12,324 nucleotides of DNA from Spirogloea muscicola (GCA_009602725.1 WELB01000188.1:269450-281773), one strand, 5' to 3'; counted from the first letter of the stretch, positions 1-9,857 are shown. Translations and numbers: made by a program. The notes: a model not told the origin generated them from the sequence alone.

Positions 1-70
1 GGTCGAGCCTTAGCTGCTGGCACAAGAGCTAGTCAATTGCCGTCCGGTATTCGAGCGTCAGCTAGCGAGC

Positions 71-171
71 TCTATGTGCTGACTCGTGGTTACTGAGCGG
101 GTCAGCTTAGCAGCAGGTGACGTACATTTGTCCAATGTGCTTGCCTTTGTACTTGGCCACACATGGCCTCC
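71..171 (+). repeat. Dispersed repeat, copy A
   Basis: This stretch matches copy C near 9350 at 37 of 38 positions over its core (83-120, from ctcgtggttactgagcgggt to cagcaggtga). It matches again at tttgtacttggccac (146-160). The left part, tatgtgctgac (73-83), is shared with copy B near 9187 instead. It contains two weak foldbacks. One is ctgactcg at 79-86 against cgggtcag at 98-105, with one T-G wobble. The other is acatt against aatgt at 124-138. It carries no plausible protein and lies about 80 bp upstream of the first start codon. Non-autonomous mobile element or other dispersed structured repeat are both possible. Confidence 0.7.
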
Positions 172-178
172 CCATCTC

Positions 179-187
179 TTAATATAC
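179..187 (+). promoter_or_regulatory. Possible TATA-like element
   Basis: The AT-rich string ttaatatac stands alone in GC-rich DNA about 66-74 bp upstream of the ATG at 253. That distance would suit a core promoter with a short 5' leader. It rests on composition and spacing only; no initiator or transcript evidence is visible. Confidence 0.25.
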
Positions 188-252
188 ACGCATTTTCTTG
201 CCCGGGCCCGGCCCGTTGCCCCGCCGTTCAAACTCCGCCCCGCGCCGCCGCC

Positions 253-2680
253 ATGCCGCCGCCGCCGCCCGCGGCCCCCGCGGACGTGGCCAAGCGCCTG
301 AGCTTCGCCGCGGCCGCGCCAGCCCCGCCCTCGCCGCCGCCCCTGCGCGAGCCCGCGCTGCGCCTCGCCCAGTGCGCCCTCCCCTCACCCTCCGGCCTCC
401 GCAGCGCGCTTGCCCTCCCTCCCCTCTGCCGCATCTCACTTCCGACTGCCGACACGGGGGTTACCGAGGCCGTCCTGCCTGCCTGGCCTGCTGTGGCTCC
501 GCCATGTACTCGTGAATACCTTTGTATGCACCTGCCAGGCTTCTACAGCTGCTCTTCCCTTATCAGCAGCTCACCCGGCAGCTCACCGCGCGCGCGTGGC
601 CAGGGCCCTGGCAGAGCTCCACGGCGCACCCGCGCGCCTGCAGGCCCTGCAGCGCGGCAGTAGCGGAGGCCACGCACCGGCGCCGCCCGCCGACGGCCCC
701 GCCTGCCTGGCCGACCTCCAGGCCCAGCTGGCGGGCCTCACGCGGCGCCTGGCGGAGCTGGACGCCCGCCAGCACTTTGCCCACCGCATGGTCGCCAACG
801 GCGCAAGCCCCGCCGACGACCACCTGGACGCGCTCGGTGAGGGCAGCCCCCCGCACCGCCAGCCGCTGCGACCGCACCCGCATGCCATGCTGACACCGCG
901 GCGGGCCAGGGGCTGCTTGGTGGCAGAACGGTGCGTGGAGGACGACGAGGCGGGCCTGCGCGAGGCTAGGACCAGCAATGCGGCCCTGCGCGACAGCATG
1001 CGCCAGCTCTGCGATGGCCTCGCTGCAGGTGCGTGCCGCACACAGCCAGGCGCTTCTACCCTGCCCGGCTGGCGGCCCTGGCTGCTTGCTCATACTCTGA
1101 TCCCTCGTGCACCCCGCTACACGCCCGCCGGCTGCAGGCTCCCAGGAGTTGACGACGCAGTGGAAGGCGGCTCGCCAGAAGCTGGATGCCTGCCTGGAGC
1201 AGGTGCCTGCACAATCCGCGACAAGTCTGGCGTTTGTCCTGACCTGCCAACAGGCGTGCCACTCGCTGCTGGCAGGCGGTCACCATCCCTTGCACCATGC
1301 TGTATCTGACTTTGGCACAGCGAGGTGTGATGGACGTTGACGAGGACGTCATGGGATGGCTCTGATTGCTCTGGCCGAGAAGGCAGCACTGGTCACTTGC
1401 TCGGCTGTGAGGGCTTGCAGCAGTCCACGATCCACGACCCTGAGTATGGGCTTTTGGCCGCTCCTCCTTGGGCTGACAGATTGCGGAGCTGGAGCAGCAG
1501 CACCAGGGCTCAGCTCAACCACTTGAGGAGGCCCTCAGTCAGCAGGCGCGTACCTTTCGTCGCCCGTCTGTCAGCTGCGCTCGGGCCAGATGGCAACGTT
1601 GCCGTGAGGGCCGGGCTCATGCAGCCCAGCTGCCACTTGCCATGCAGGAGCAGGTGGCGAGAGTGCTCGAAGCTGAGGAGGGTCAGATCGAGCAGCAGCT
1701 CCAGAGCAAGCAGGAGGCCCTCAGAATGCTGACGGCCCAGGTGCGCTTGTGAAAGCATCCTGGCTATCACCTGCCAGCAACCGGCCAGCTCCTGGGCCTG
1801 GCTCTGCTTCTGTGGTGAGGGTGATGCTCAGGCATGCGTGTCGTGGAGGAGCGCAGAGGCAGGAGCTGCAGCGGCGTGAGGATACCGTCACGGCGGAGCT
1901 GGAGCGCCTGGCCAAGCAGAATGATGCAACGCAGTCCTCAGCGCTGGCCACCGCCGACTGGTACAAGCCCGGCGCAGGCTAGGGTGCCCGTCTTCTCTGG
2001 CAGCATGACAAGGCAGGCTGCTAAACTGTGGTGGGCTCCCTTGACGGCAAGCTGCACCTGCCTGTGGCTCAGGTGGCAGGCCCTGGTGTTGCTGCTAGAG
2101 CTGCTCAGCGGCTTCTCAGTCGAGATGGCCGGTGACAAAGGGCTGCAGTTGAGGCTCAAGACCAAAGCAGGCGAGCATGCCCTGCACATTGATTTGGATC
2201 GTGACAGAGGCACCATCACAACAGCCAAAGTAAGTGTTGCTCGGCTGCTGGCTTCCCCTCAGCTCAATCAGGCATAGCCGGCAGAGTTCAGCCGCTGCTA
2301 GCGCTGGCTGTTCTCAGCAGTCTGTGCAGAGCTGATGACTGACGCCTCACATGTGCCATCAACTGATGATGCAGCTGACGCCCATGAGCGTGCCCATCGA
2401 CGACCTCGTACAAAAAACATGCGGCCCGCGGTATGCTCCTGCCCACTGCCCTTGCGCTAACCAATGTACCACTGAGTGCGGCAGAGTCGTTCAGAGTTTC
2501 CTGACCTGCTGCCCTCCCCTTTCTGGTCCCCCTGCAATTTCAGTGCTTCTGGGTGTCCATGGGCAGTGTCGTCTGCCAGGCTTGGTCGATACTGATGAAT
2601 GAGTGCCGCTTTGCAGGCAACTGCCAGGTTTGGTGCGGGAGGTGCGGCAGCGGATCATAGACCACTGTGTCTCCTGTTGA
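253..2680 (+). CDS. Coiled-coil protein with C-terminal RWD-like region, possibly kinetochore Spc25
   Basis: Multi-exon gene; proposed exons are 253-511, 567-836, 927-1028, 1138-1202, 1480-1740, 1857-1960, 2073-2229, 2375-2430 and 2617-2680, about 445 residues. The ATG sits in a strong context (gccgccATGc). Residues 1-86 are Pro/Ala-rich. Residues about 90-350 are Leu/Glu/Gln/Arg-rich with heptad-like spacing (DLQAQLAGLTRRLAELDARQ), typical of a coiled coil. Residues about 355-445 form a small globular part: LLSGFSVEMAGDKGLQLRLK, then HALHIDLDRD, LTPMSVPIDDLV and LPGLVREVRQRI. This order (GF strand, LHID strand, acidic-LV, then a final VREVR helix) resembles the RWD domain of Spc25, an Ndc80-complex subunit at kinetochores. 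That is inference from layout; no diagnostic motif proves it. Splice phases agree at 836/927, 1028/1138, 1960/2073 and 2430/2617. Weak points are the first junction (512-566 would be only 55 nt), a possible missed exon in 1203-1479, and the 1546-1647 segment. Other RWD coiled-coil kinetochore proteins are alternatives. Confidence 0.5.
1546..1647 (+). other. Possible in-frame GC-AG intron (exitron-like)
   Basis: Within the exon 1480-1740 a 102-nt segment begins gcgcgt after CAG and ends catgcag. Its length is a multiple of three and it has no stop in frame, so either retention or removal keeps the frame. The 34 encoded residues are Arg-rich and break an otherwise continuous Glu/Gln/Leu coiled coil (EEALSQQ before, EQVARVLEAEEGQ after). 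The length is typical for introns here. Genuine coding sequence is equally possible. Confidence 0.35.
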
Positions 2681-3404
2681 AATTCCCCAGCACACACAGG
2701 AGCCCCACAGGAAACTCAACGAGCTCTTACTGCAGCCTGCAGCCCTCAAGGAGGGCGGCACATTTTCCTGGCAAGAAAATTCAAGCTCATACAGGCTTAC
2801 GCTCTACAACTTGTCGCGCCAAGCCGCTGGGCCGCTTTGTGCACCATTTGGTGGATAGGCAGACAGTCAGAACGGACCCGCGGCTGTTGCCAGCCTGGGC
2901 ATGATGCCCAACGCAGCCAGTGGCTCAGACGCAACTCATGTTCTTTGACCGCCAAAGCGTCAGCTCGGCCTTCCTAGCAGCCTGTCAGCAGGTCAACACC
3001 TACTAGCAGTAGCATACTCTTCCTGAGCACCAAAAGGGCCGCTCCTTTCCCAATCTTGTGGGAGGAGGGCATGTGTGGCCACCCACGCTTGCTTTTTGAG
3101 CATGTGGGCTGGCAGGTGCCCTTTTGCAATGATCAGTGTCTCACTCTGGTGCACAATGAGCAGGTTGCGCAGTGCTCTGCCTGCAACAGAGTTGAGAAGG
3201 CAAATGTGGGGAGAAACCCTGTCACCTGGATGCAAAGGCTTGTGTGTCAAAAGCTGGGTAGGGTGGAGGGTGATGATTGAGGAGCTCGTACTGTCGCTCA
3301 CAGTTCTCACTTATTCCCTGCAATTGAGCTCAAGCGCTCAATCTGCACAACAATGGAGTCGCTGCTCAGTGAAGGCCAGGCTTCTTCTGCCGCCACTAGT
3401 AGGT
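2681..3404. other. Convergent intergenic region / 3' UTRs
   Basis: This 724-bp stretch separates the stop codons of two convergent genes and presumably holds both 3' UTRs. The open frames inside (for example 2667-2858 and 3056-3280) have no recognisable domain and no splice-consistent link to either gene. I found no chlorophyte-type TGTAA polyadenylation signal on either strand by eye, and no repeat or RNA gene. Confidence 0.6.
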
Positions 3405-6400
3405 CTACGCTTTAGCATCCAGACAGGGCGAACACAAAGTCGGGGTATGCACCTGCGAGACAAGCATGTCAATCTGCTCCCGGTACATCTGCTTCACGTC
3501 GTGGAGGTCTGCTCGCAGCTCCTCCACCTAACCAAACACACAATGAGTTGGCAGCGCCATCTTCATGAGCACCTGGCATACTGAGGGCAGGGATTCAACC
3601 AAATTCCATGCAAGACACAATGACTACATGCAGAGCTGCTCATCACCAGTCTAACAAGCCACCGGGGAGAATCGGACCTGCTCATCACGCTCTCCCATGA
3701 GCTCCAGAGCTGACGAGTGCCGCCGCCGGAGAGCTTCCAGCTCCGCTCGCAGGCCAGGAAGGGATGCGACCTCCGCACGTAAGCTTTCAGTCTGCAGGGA
3801 AAGGCAGGAGGCAAGGGAGTGGAGCATAACGCCGTCATTTGCCAAAAGGTGGGCTAGCTGGGCCAGCTCATCACAAGGGAGGCTGACAAAGTAGAGAACA
3901 GGATCAAAGGATGAGGTTGACCAGGGTTGTAGAGTTGACGAGCTCCTCAGCCAGCGAGTCTCGAGTCGACTCCAATGCGGCCTGCACAAAGACAATGTCT
4001 AGGCAGTCAGAAGTGTTGGCATTGCCCACAGCCCGAGGCATCTGATGACAAGTCCAGGAGGTGGGTGGCAGCGTGACTGACAATGCGAGAGGTGTAGGAG
4101 GCAAGCTCGCCCTCCTTCTGCCGCAACAGCATGTCCAGCTGCGCCTGTGTGGCGGCTCGCACGCCGAGGCCCGAGAATGACGGGGATGGGGAGAGGCTGT
4201 CTGGCGCTCCGCCAAGGGACTGGTGCAATATTGAGTTCTCTTCGACGCTAGTCATGCTTCCGCTTGACAGCCTCCGCAGCAGCTTTGCAGCACCTGCCCA
4301 GCGCAGACCAGCCATCAGCTAGGCATACTCCACGCAGAAGAAGTGACGTTGACACAGCAAAGTCATAGCTTGTCGACAATGCAGGGGGGAGCATTGACCA
4401 GATTCCGCCTGTACAGCCGCCTGGGCTGTGGCCACAGCCTTTTCAGCAGCATGTCTGCCCTCGTTTCGAATTCGCTTCTCGTAGTCTGCCAGGGCTGCCC
4501 TCTCGTGCTCAATCTCCTGCATTGCATACAAGCAACAGTCTCGTTTACTAGCCCGTATCGCTTGAGGACTCCTATCTGCGCAGAGGTTGGCAGACCTCCA
4601 CTGAGCAACCTGCTCGAGCGCTTCGCGGCGAGCTCGCTCGTTGGCCAGCTCCTGACGCGCTCGGGAGCGAGCATCACGCAGCTCCTGCTCCAACTGCGCT
4701 GCGCGGCCCTCATGCGTCGCAGCTGCCTCCGCAGCGGCCAAGTACTCCTGCCTGCCCTCTGCAGCCCGCGCCCGCTCCTTCTCCAGCGAGCGCACCACCT
4801 GCGCGTGCTCCGCTCGGAGGCACGACAACTGCCACCCCAACAGCAGCATTGTGCGACCCTTCAGATCCAAGCCTAGCAAGAGGACACTCCACAGAAGGAC
4901 CCGCCATGCCGATTGCTGGTCAAGAAAGGATACGTTAGCTCCAACCTGTGCCTCCATGACGGCCAGGCGCGACAGCGCCTGCGTGAGTCGCTCGTTGGCA
5001 GCTCGCTCTCTCTCCTGCGCGCTGGCTGCTTTGACCTCCGCGTCCTGCACGGCCAGGCAGAGATGCTGAAATCAGGCAGCACTGCCAGCACAACACCTGG
5101 ATCTCAATTCTGAAAGTCAGCAGTGACCAGTACCTGCAAGCGGGTGTTGAGGGCGCGCTCCACGCCTTTCCAGGCCTCCACGCGCATATTTGTCGATTCC
5201 TGCCAGACGCCCACAATAACGCAGGACTGCTCTGTTCAATCAATACGACGCTGTTGATGAGGCACAACTGTAGACCTTGGCATGTCAAGCAAGTAGGAAG
5301 TTCAGATGTTGGGCTTGTATTTGTGCCTGCATGGCCTCAATCTGGCGCAGAAGAGGCCGTGTGGAATCTGGCATCCCTGCCACAAGCTCCTCATGCCGAG
5401 CTTCTGCAGCCTGCAGACAGGTGAAAGAAGGCTGTGAGCGTAGTCTGAGACAGCATGTCAGATTGAGAGCAAGGACATCAGCCAAGTGAAGGCAGGAGTC
5501 AGTGCACATGTAGCAGTGGGCATATTGACCTGGCATCGCTTCTCCAGATCCTCAAGGTCCCTCTTGAGCATGTCCTCCCGAAAGGCTGCCTGCTCAAGCG
5601 AGAGGCAACAGCAGCAGGAGGTTGATTGGTGTAGGCTTGTGGGCCTGACTTGCTCGGCAGTACTGCAACACTCCTTTCCCATGGAACGGGCACTGACCTG
5701 CTCCTCACTGCGGGACAGGGCCTGGCGGAGCTCGTCCAAGGAGAGCAGCAACTGGTGCTCACGATCGGCGGCCTCGCGTAGGCGTCGGTCCAAGCCGGCG
5801 CGCTGCTCGCTGTCAGCCTTGGCCTCCGCCTTAGCCAGGGCATCCCGTGCCTCTGAGAGTGCTGCTGTGTAAAATTCCTTCTGGGCAGCGAGCTCCGCCT
5901 GCCCGCGCTCCACGGCGTCGCTCAATGCCTTCTCCGTAGCTGCCTTGTCCTTGCGGCTGCTCTCAACCCGCGCCTCCTCCACCTGCAGCCGCCCTGCCAG
6001 CCGCACCTTCTCCTCCTCCAGCTCCCGTATCTGCGCCCGCAGCTTCTTCATTGCTGTCTCCTGCGCGCCACGTTTGCGGGAAAGCTCCTCGCCTTCCTCC
6101 ATGATCTGCTTGATCATCTCATCCTTCTGTTTGAGCAGCGCCGACGTGTCCGTCCGGCGGCTCTGCTCGCGCCGCAGCATGTCGCGCTCTCTGGTCAAAG
6201 CATAGACCTGCGCAAAAGTAAAGCCCCGCGCGCAGCCAGCCGGTCAAGGAAGCACACCAATGATCCATGACTGACTCGAGCACGAGCAGGATCATGAGGA
6301 TGCATGTGTGGACCAGCACAAGAACGCAGCTGCTTGTTGCAGTTTCAACGTCACCAGCACGTTATGCGGACCTTGCGCTCAGCTGCTCCGACACGGGTCT

Positions 6401-8673
6401 GGAACTCCTCGCGCAAGGCCTCCAGCTCCACATTTGCTGCCCTCTTCATCTGGGTCTGCAATCAGCCACCAGTAGTAGTGCAATTTGTAAGGCAAGAGCA
6501 ATAGGTAGAAGAACGTACACCTGCTACTGCAATATGGCAAGCATGGGCGCCTGCATTAGTGAGTGGGTGTGCAGCCAGCCACGTTTGACGAGGCAATGAG
6601 CAGGACGCAGCAAATCACCTTCTCTTCCTCGGAACTGGCCTTGAGCTCGTCGTAAGCGGCCATGTACTTTGCTAACTCGTCTGCTTTGGTCTGCATGGAC
6701 ATCACCATGTAGAGGAACCATTAAAGTTGAAAACCTAGCCGCTCTTGAGCAGCGAGCACTCCCTCCTTGCGCTTCCACCACAGCCCCAAGCCCTGGGTCT
6801 AGCTGTGTGTGCAAGTCCGAATGAAGGCAAGGGAACAAGTACGCAAGCACCACCAGCCGGCAATCCACTGCTACACGACAGAAGGAGGTGGACAACGGGC
6901 AATCTGCAACGAAAGGTGGAGGCCTGGTGGAGCCTGGAATTGCCGTCATGCTGCAGGACAGCCTCGTCACCTGTGCCTGCTTGGCGGCGGCCTGCACGGC
7001 CACCTCCATCATATGTAGATCCTTTTGTAGCTTAGCCACATCGGTATGGTCTGGTGCGCCCCAAGGCTGCTGCACTGCCTGGGCAGCAAGAGGCGAGTGC
7101 AGGGGTGCTTCAGGAGGCGGCCTGGGCTGCTCCAGCTTGACAGCCCCGCTCTCGTCCTCCACCTCTCCCAGGACAGCAGGTCGGCCCTCCGCCCAACGCG
7201 CGTCCTCCTGGGGGCCCGCGCCATTGCTGTCAGGAGGCTGGGCAACATCAGGCTCCGACATCAGCATCTGGACTGGCCGCTCCTCCCGACGTTGCTCCTG
7301 ATGACCACTTTGTGGAGCCTCGTCATCCAGGTCCACCTCGAGGGGCTTTGACCCGGCCACCTTCTGAGGTACATCATCCAAGGCCCTGCTGCCAAAATCA
7401 TCGGCAGCGTCCAACATGCCTGCAGCCCCCTCCGGCAGCGCATCTGGCTTGCTCTCAGCCGGTAGCAGGTCAATGTCTTCAACCTCGATTGGCGACGCCA
7501 CAGCAGCCTCTGCCTGGGAGGCAGCTCGACCATTCAGCAGCCCTGGCGCGACCTCCTCGTGCCCTGCGCTGCTGTCGGCCTGAGATGTCGGGTGTGGCCC
7601 TGCCTTTTCCTCATCTGCTATGCTCAAGGGCGATGCCTCTGCAGGTAACTGCATGTCCTGTAGGGCGGCTGGAGGCCCCAGTGCCGGACCGTTGGATGCT
7701 GTGGAGGGAGCCAAGGAAGCTTCAAGAGCAGCAGCGTCATTGCCGGCGGCCGTGGCCCGCGCAGAGTCCACCGGCGGGTCTGCAGGTGGACTGCTGATGG
7801 ACATGGCAGCAGCCTTGGCATCATTGCCGCTGCTTTGAGCAGAGCTCTTTCCGCTGGGTTGGCCTGTCTCCCCCTCGGCCCTGCTATCGCTGAGAGAGCC
7901 GTCCGCAGCCGAGGAGGACAATGGCAGGGGCCCATTGGTCGAGGCCTCCATCTGCTGCGAAGCGGCGGCGCGAGGGGGTTGCTGCACCCGCCCGGCGGCA
8001 GCCTGCTCCAGGCCCTTGCGCCGGATGGCTCCCAGGCGAGCGCTCCTAGATGATGCAGCCGGGATGGGCGGAAGCCCGCTGGCGCTGCCAGCCGCTTGGG
8101 GCAGGTTTGCGGCCGCTGGCGCAGGCGACCCGTCGGCCTTGGCATCTGGGGCTGCATCTCCATCTGGCGGCAGCGCGGGCGGGGGGCTCTTGCGAGCCTC
8201 TGCTGGCGGCGGCTGCAGTGACTGCGGTGCTGACGGCGGCCGCGTCGTGGGGGTGGCGGGCGGGCCTGTGGGCAGGCAAGAGGGAGAGCGGCTGCTGACA
8301 CTTAGGAGCCAGTCAAGGGACGCACACGGAGAGAATCGTGGTGACAGCATGCGGAAGCAGGCGGAAAGCGTGGCGCGGCGATGCAGAGGGTGAGAAGGGA
8401 GGGGGCAAGGCGAGCAAAGGCTGCGGGCAATGGTGTTGAGTGATGGGGGGCCCGATTGGCCAGAGTACAAAGGCAGGCGGGCGCACCGGGGGGAGCGGGC
8501 AGGGCGGCGTGGCTGGCGTCGCCGGAGGTGGCGGCGGCATTGCCGGCGGCGGCGTCGAAGCCGAGTGCGGAGTCGAAGTTCCTCTCGAGGGACTTGACGG
8601 ACTCGGAGAGCTTGGAGACGGCGCCGGCCAGGTCGCCCAGGTTGCCCAGGCTCACCTTGGGCAGCCACGCCAT
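3405..8673 (-). CDS. TMF1-type golgin (golgin candidate 5 homologue)
   Basis: Complete 15-exon gene, about 1100 residues (plant homologues are about 950). Exons, high to low: 8673-8487, 8265-6971, 6690-6619, 6455-6372, 6207-5698, 5589-5530, 5410-5327, 5199-5134, 5044-4946, 4828-4610, 4516-4399, 4293-4082, 3981-3922, 3791-3678, 3527-3405. TMF golgins are peripheral Golgi coiled-coil tethers that bind Rab6-type GTPases and act in vesicle capture. The N-terminus MAWLPKVSLGNLGDLAGAV and following ERNFDSALGF match the plant GC5 start. Residues about 63-470 are Ser/Pro/Ala-rich and acidic (low complexity). From about 480 the protein is a long coiled coil with family signatures MPDSTRPLLRQIEAMQ (749-764), EKERARAAEGRQEYLAA, LSSGSMTSVEENS, LRQKEGELASYTSRI, ALELMGERDE and C-terminal DVKQMYREQIDML, the TMF TATA-binding-type domain. 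Every junction keeps frame; most introns are phase 0 and follow CAG or AAG. The intron after IEAMQ uses a GC donor. The end assumes read-through after LVSQ to TAG at 3405-3407, giving a 15-residue tail; a further intron starting at 3452 cannot be excluded. Confidence 0.93.
5200..5326 (-). other. GC-AG intron in the golgin gene
   Basis: The conserved block LLRQIEAMQ ends with CAG at 5327 and is followed by GCACAA, with no GT before the next in-frame stop. The next conserved block (ESTNMRVEAWKGVER) begins right after CTGGCAG at 5199. Joining at CAG/GAA restores the family sequence without gap or insertion, so the 127-nt intron must start with GC. Confidence 0.85.
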
Positions 8674-9183
8674 GGCGCGCGCCGCCGCCCGCCCCCCCCG
8701 CGCCCCGCCTACAACGCCACTCGGCTGCCTTCCACACCCGCCGCTTGCTTTCAGGCTGCCGCTCTCGCTCCGACGCGCGCTTCTCCCCGAGCCACCCAGA
8801 ACGCGGCTGGCCGAAGCGGCCCCATCGGACCTTCGTTCTCACAAGCTCCTGACCCCATTGGGAGAGCCACTTCTTCTGAAGCGGCCCCTTCGGACCTTGT
8901 CACTTCCTTTCGGTCAGCTCTTTCTTCTTTTTGGGCTGGCTGTTCTCAGCCTTCGCCCCCATCGCACCATACACATCCAGGGCGATGGCTGTGGAAGGCT
9001 AGCCCGAAATTATCTTGGCAAGGTCCAAACGGGACTAACCAGGGGTTACTACTATGAGGGATTACATGTGCTTGTATGCCTGCAGCTGACCTCAGTCCCC
9101 TGCTCTGCACCAAAGAGCTGGGCGATGATCTGTGGCAGGTGGGGTTGAACGTTGCCGCAGCGCTTGGGCAGCGCTGAGCAATC
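8674..9183. other. Upstream region of the golgin gene
   Basis: About 510 bp of non-coding DNA ahead of the golgin ATG (GCGCC-ATGG context on the minus strand). It is GC-rich near the gene and more balanced beyond 8900. The only structured signal I see is the 21-bp direct repeat at 8813-8898. Open frames crossing it (for example 8440-9057 plus and 6524-8842 minus) are composites of the golgin exons and noncoding DNA. Confidence 0.55.
8813..8898. repeat. 21-bp direct repeat in golgin promoter region
   Basis: The segments 8813-8833 and 8878-8898 read gaagcggccc-c(a/t)tcggacctt and are identical at 20 of 21 positions, spaced 65 bp start to start. In the second copy gaagcggccccttc is nearly palindromic (12 of 14). 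They lie 140-225 bp upstream of the golgin ATG and could be paired regulator binding sites or a local duplication. Confidence 0.6.
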
Positions 9184-9335
9184 TGTATGTGCTGACCCAC
9201 AGCCAACGAGTGGGTCAGAAAACTCATCAGGCAGCCTCCATCTGTAGCGGTGCTTGCCTTTGTGCTTGGCCGCTCAAGCCCTCTGTCATCAATACACGAT
9301 GTCTCCCATCCGCATCCCTTCCATGCATCAATTAG
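9184..9335 (+). repeat. Dispersed repeat, copy B (tandem with C)
   Basis: It shares tatgtgctgac and gtgggtcag-type blocks with copy A, and gctt(g/c)cctttgt(g/a)cttggcc (about 9252-9271) with A and C. The similarity to copy C continues through ctca(a/g)gccctc to ccttccatg. It begins with a perfect 9-bp hairpin: ctgacccac (9192-9200), a 9-nt loop, and gtgggtcag (9210-9218). The shared block recurs 156 bp later in copy C. Confidence 0.65.
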
Positions 9336-9340
9336 CAACC

Positions 9341-9475
9341 TCTACGAGCTCGTGGTTACTGAGCGGGTCAGCTCAGCAGCAGGTGAGGGAAGCACATCTG
9401 TTGATGTGCTTCCCTTTGTACTTGGCCACTCAGGCCCTCGACCATTCATTACTCACTCGATTCCTTCCATGAAGA
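9341..9475 (+). repeat. Dispersed repeat, copy C
   Basis: The core at 9350-9387 matches copy A with one mismatch in 38. A perfect 12-bp hairpin follows: gggaagcacatc (9387-9398), a tgtt loop, and gatgtgcttccc (9403-9414), extendable by one A-T pair. Copies A and B are only weakly or partly paired here. The end is set by the ccttccatg block shared with copy B. No coding potential is seen. Confidence 0.7.
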
Positions 9476-9857
9476 GCAAGCCGCGCGTAGGCGGCCTACT
9501 TGCAGTGCTCCTGCCAGTCCCTCAACCACTAGCAGCTGCGCTCCCTTATTCAGCCCCTAGGAAGACCTCCTCAAGCCAACGCTCCGTGAAGTGTTGGACT
9601 CTTTTGGCTCCACGTTTGATCACACAGCATCCGCATATAGCAGGCAATCTGCAATGCCAGCGCAGCACATACCCGCATGTGCCTCCGCTGCTACCTATTG
9701 CACACCTTCACCAGACACCGCAAGCCCGCACAACGTCAACTAGCCAGTTTACTGTTGCCATTCAATGTGAATGTGGAAAAGAATGGTCATAATCTATGAC
9801 CTGATTTGAGAGCGCTCCTCCCAACGCGTAGAAGGAGCTTCACAATCTCACGCCCAC
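9476..9857. other. Intergenic, 3' flank of the TBL gene
   Basis: About 380 bp between repeat copy C and the stop codon of the TBL gene, probably including its 3' UTR. I see no gene, repeat or recognisable processing signal in it. Confidence 0.5.

Noticed and set aside
83-120. Repeat core as a tRNA-derived SINE with Pol III boxes
   Set aside because: No convincing A-box or B-box match was found in any of the three copies.
2573-2634. Duplicated ctgccagg-ttggt (2573-2586 and 2621-2634) as an alternative terminal exon encoding LPGLV
   Set aside because: The first copy is not in frame when joined from any acceptor seen (2543 gives another frame), and it sits in the intron; probably a small local duplication or chance.
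2667-2858. Short open frame after the first gene as an extra terminal exon
   Set aside because: No acceptor of the right phase links it once the final VREVRQRI exon ends at TGA 2678-2680, and no domain is recognisable.
5458-6198. A separate 246-residue coiled-coil gene
   Set aside because: It is golgin exon 5 read past its donor at 5697 into intron; upstream and downstream exons continue the same family alignment.
6524-8842. A 772-residue open frame on the minus strand as a single protein
   Set aside because: Its middle part is golgin exon 2 (8265-6971), but its start lies upstream of the golgin ATG in another frame and its end runs through intron; exon phases and conservation favour the spliced gene.
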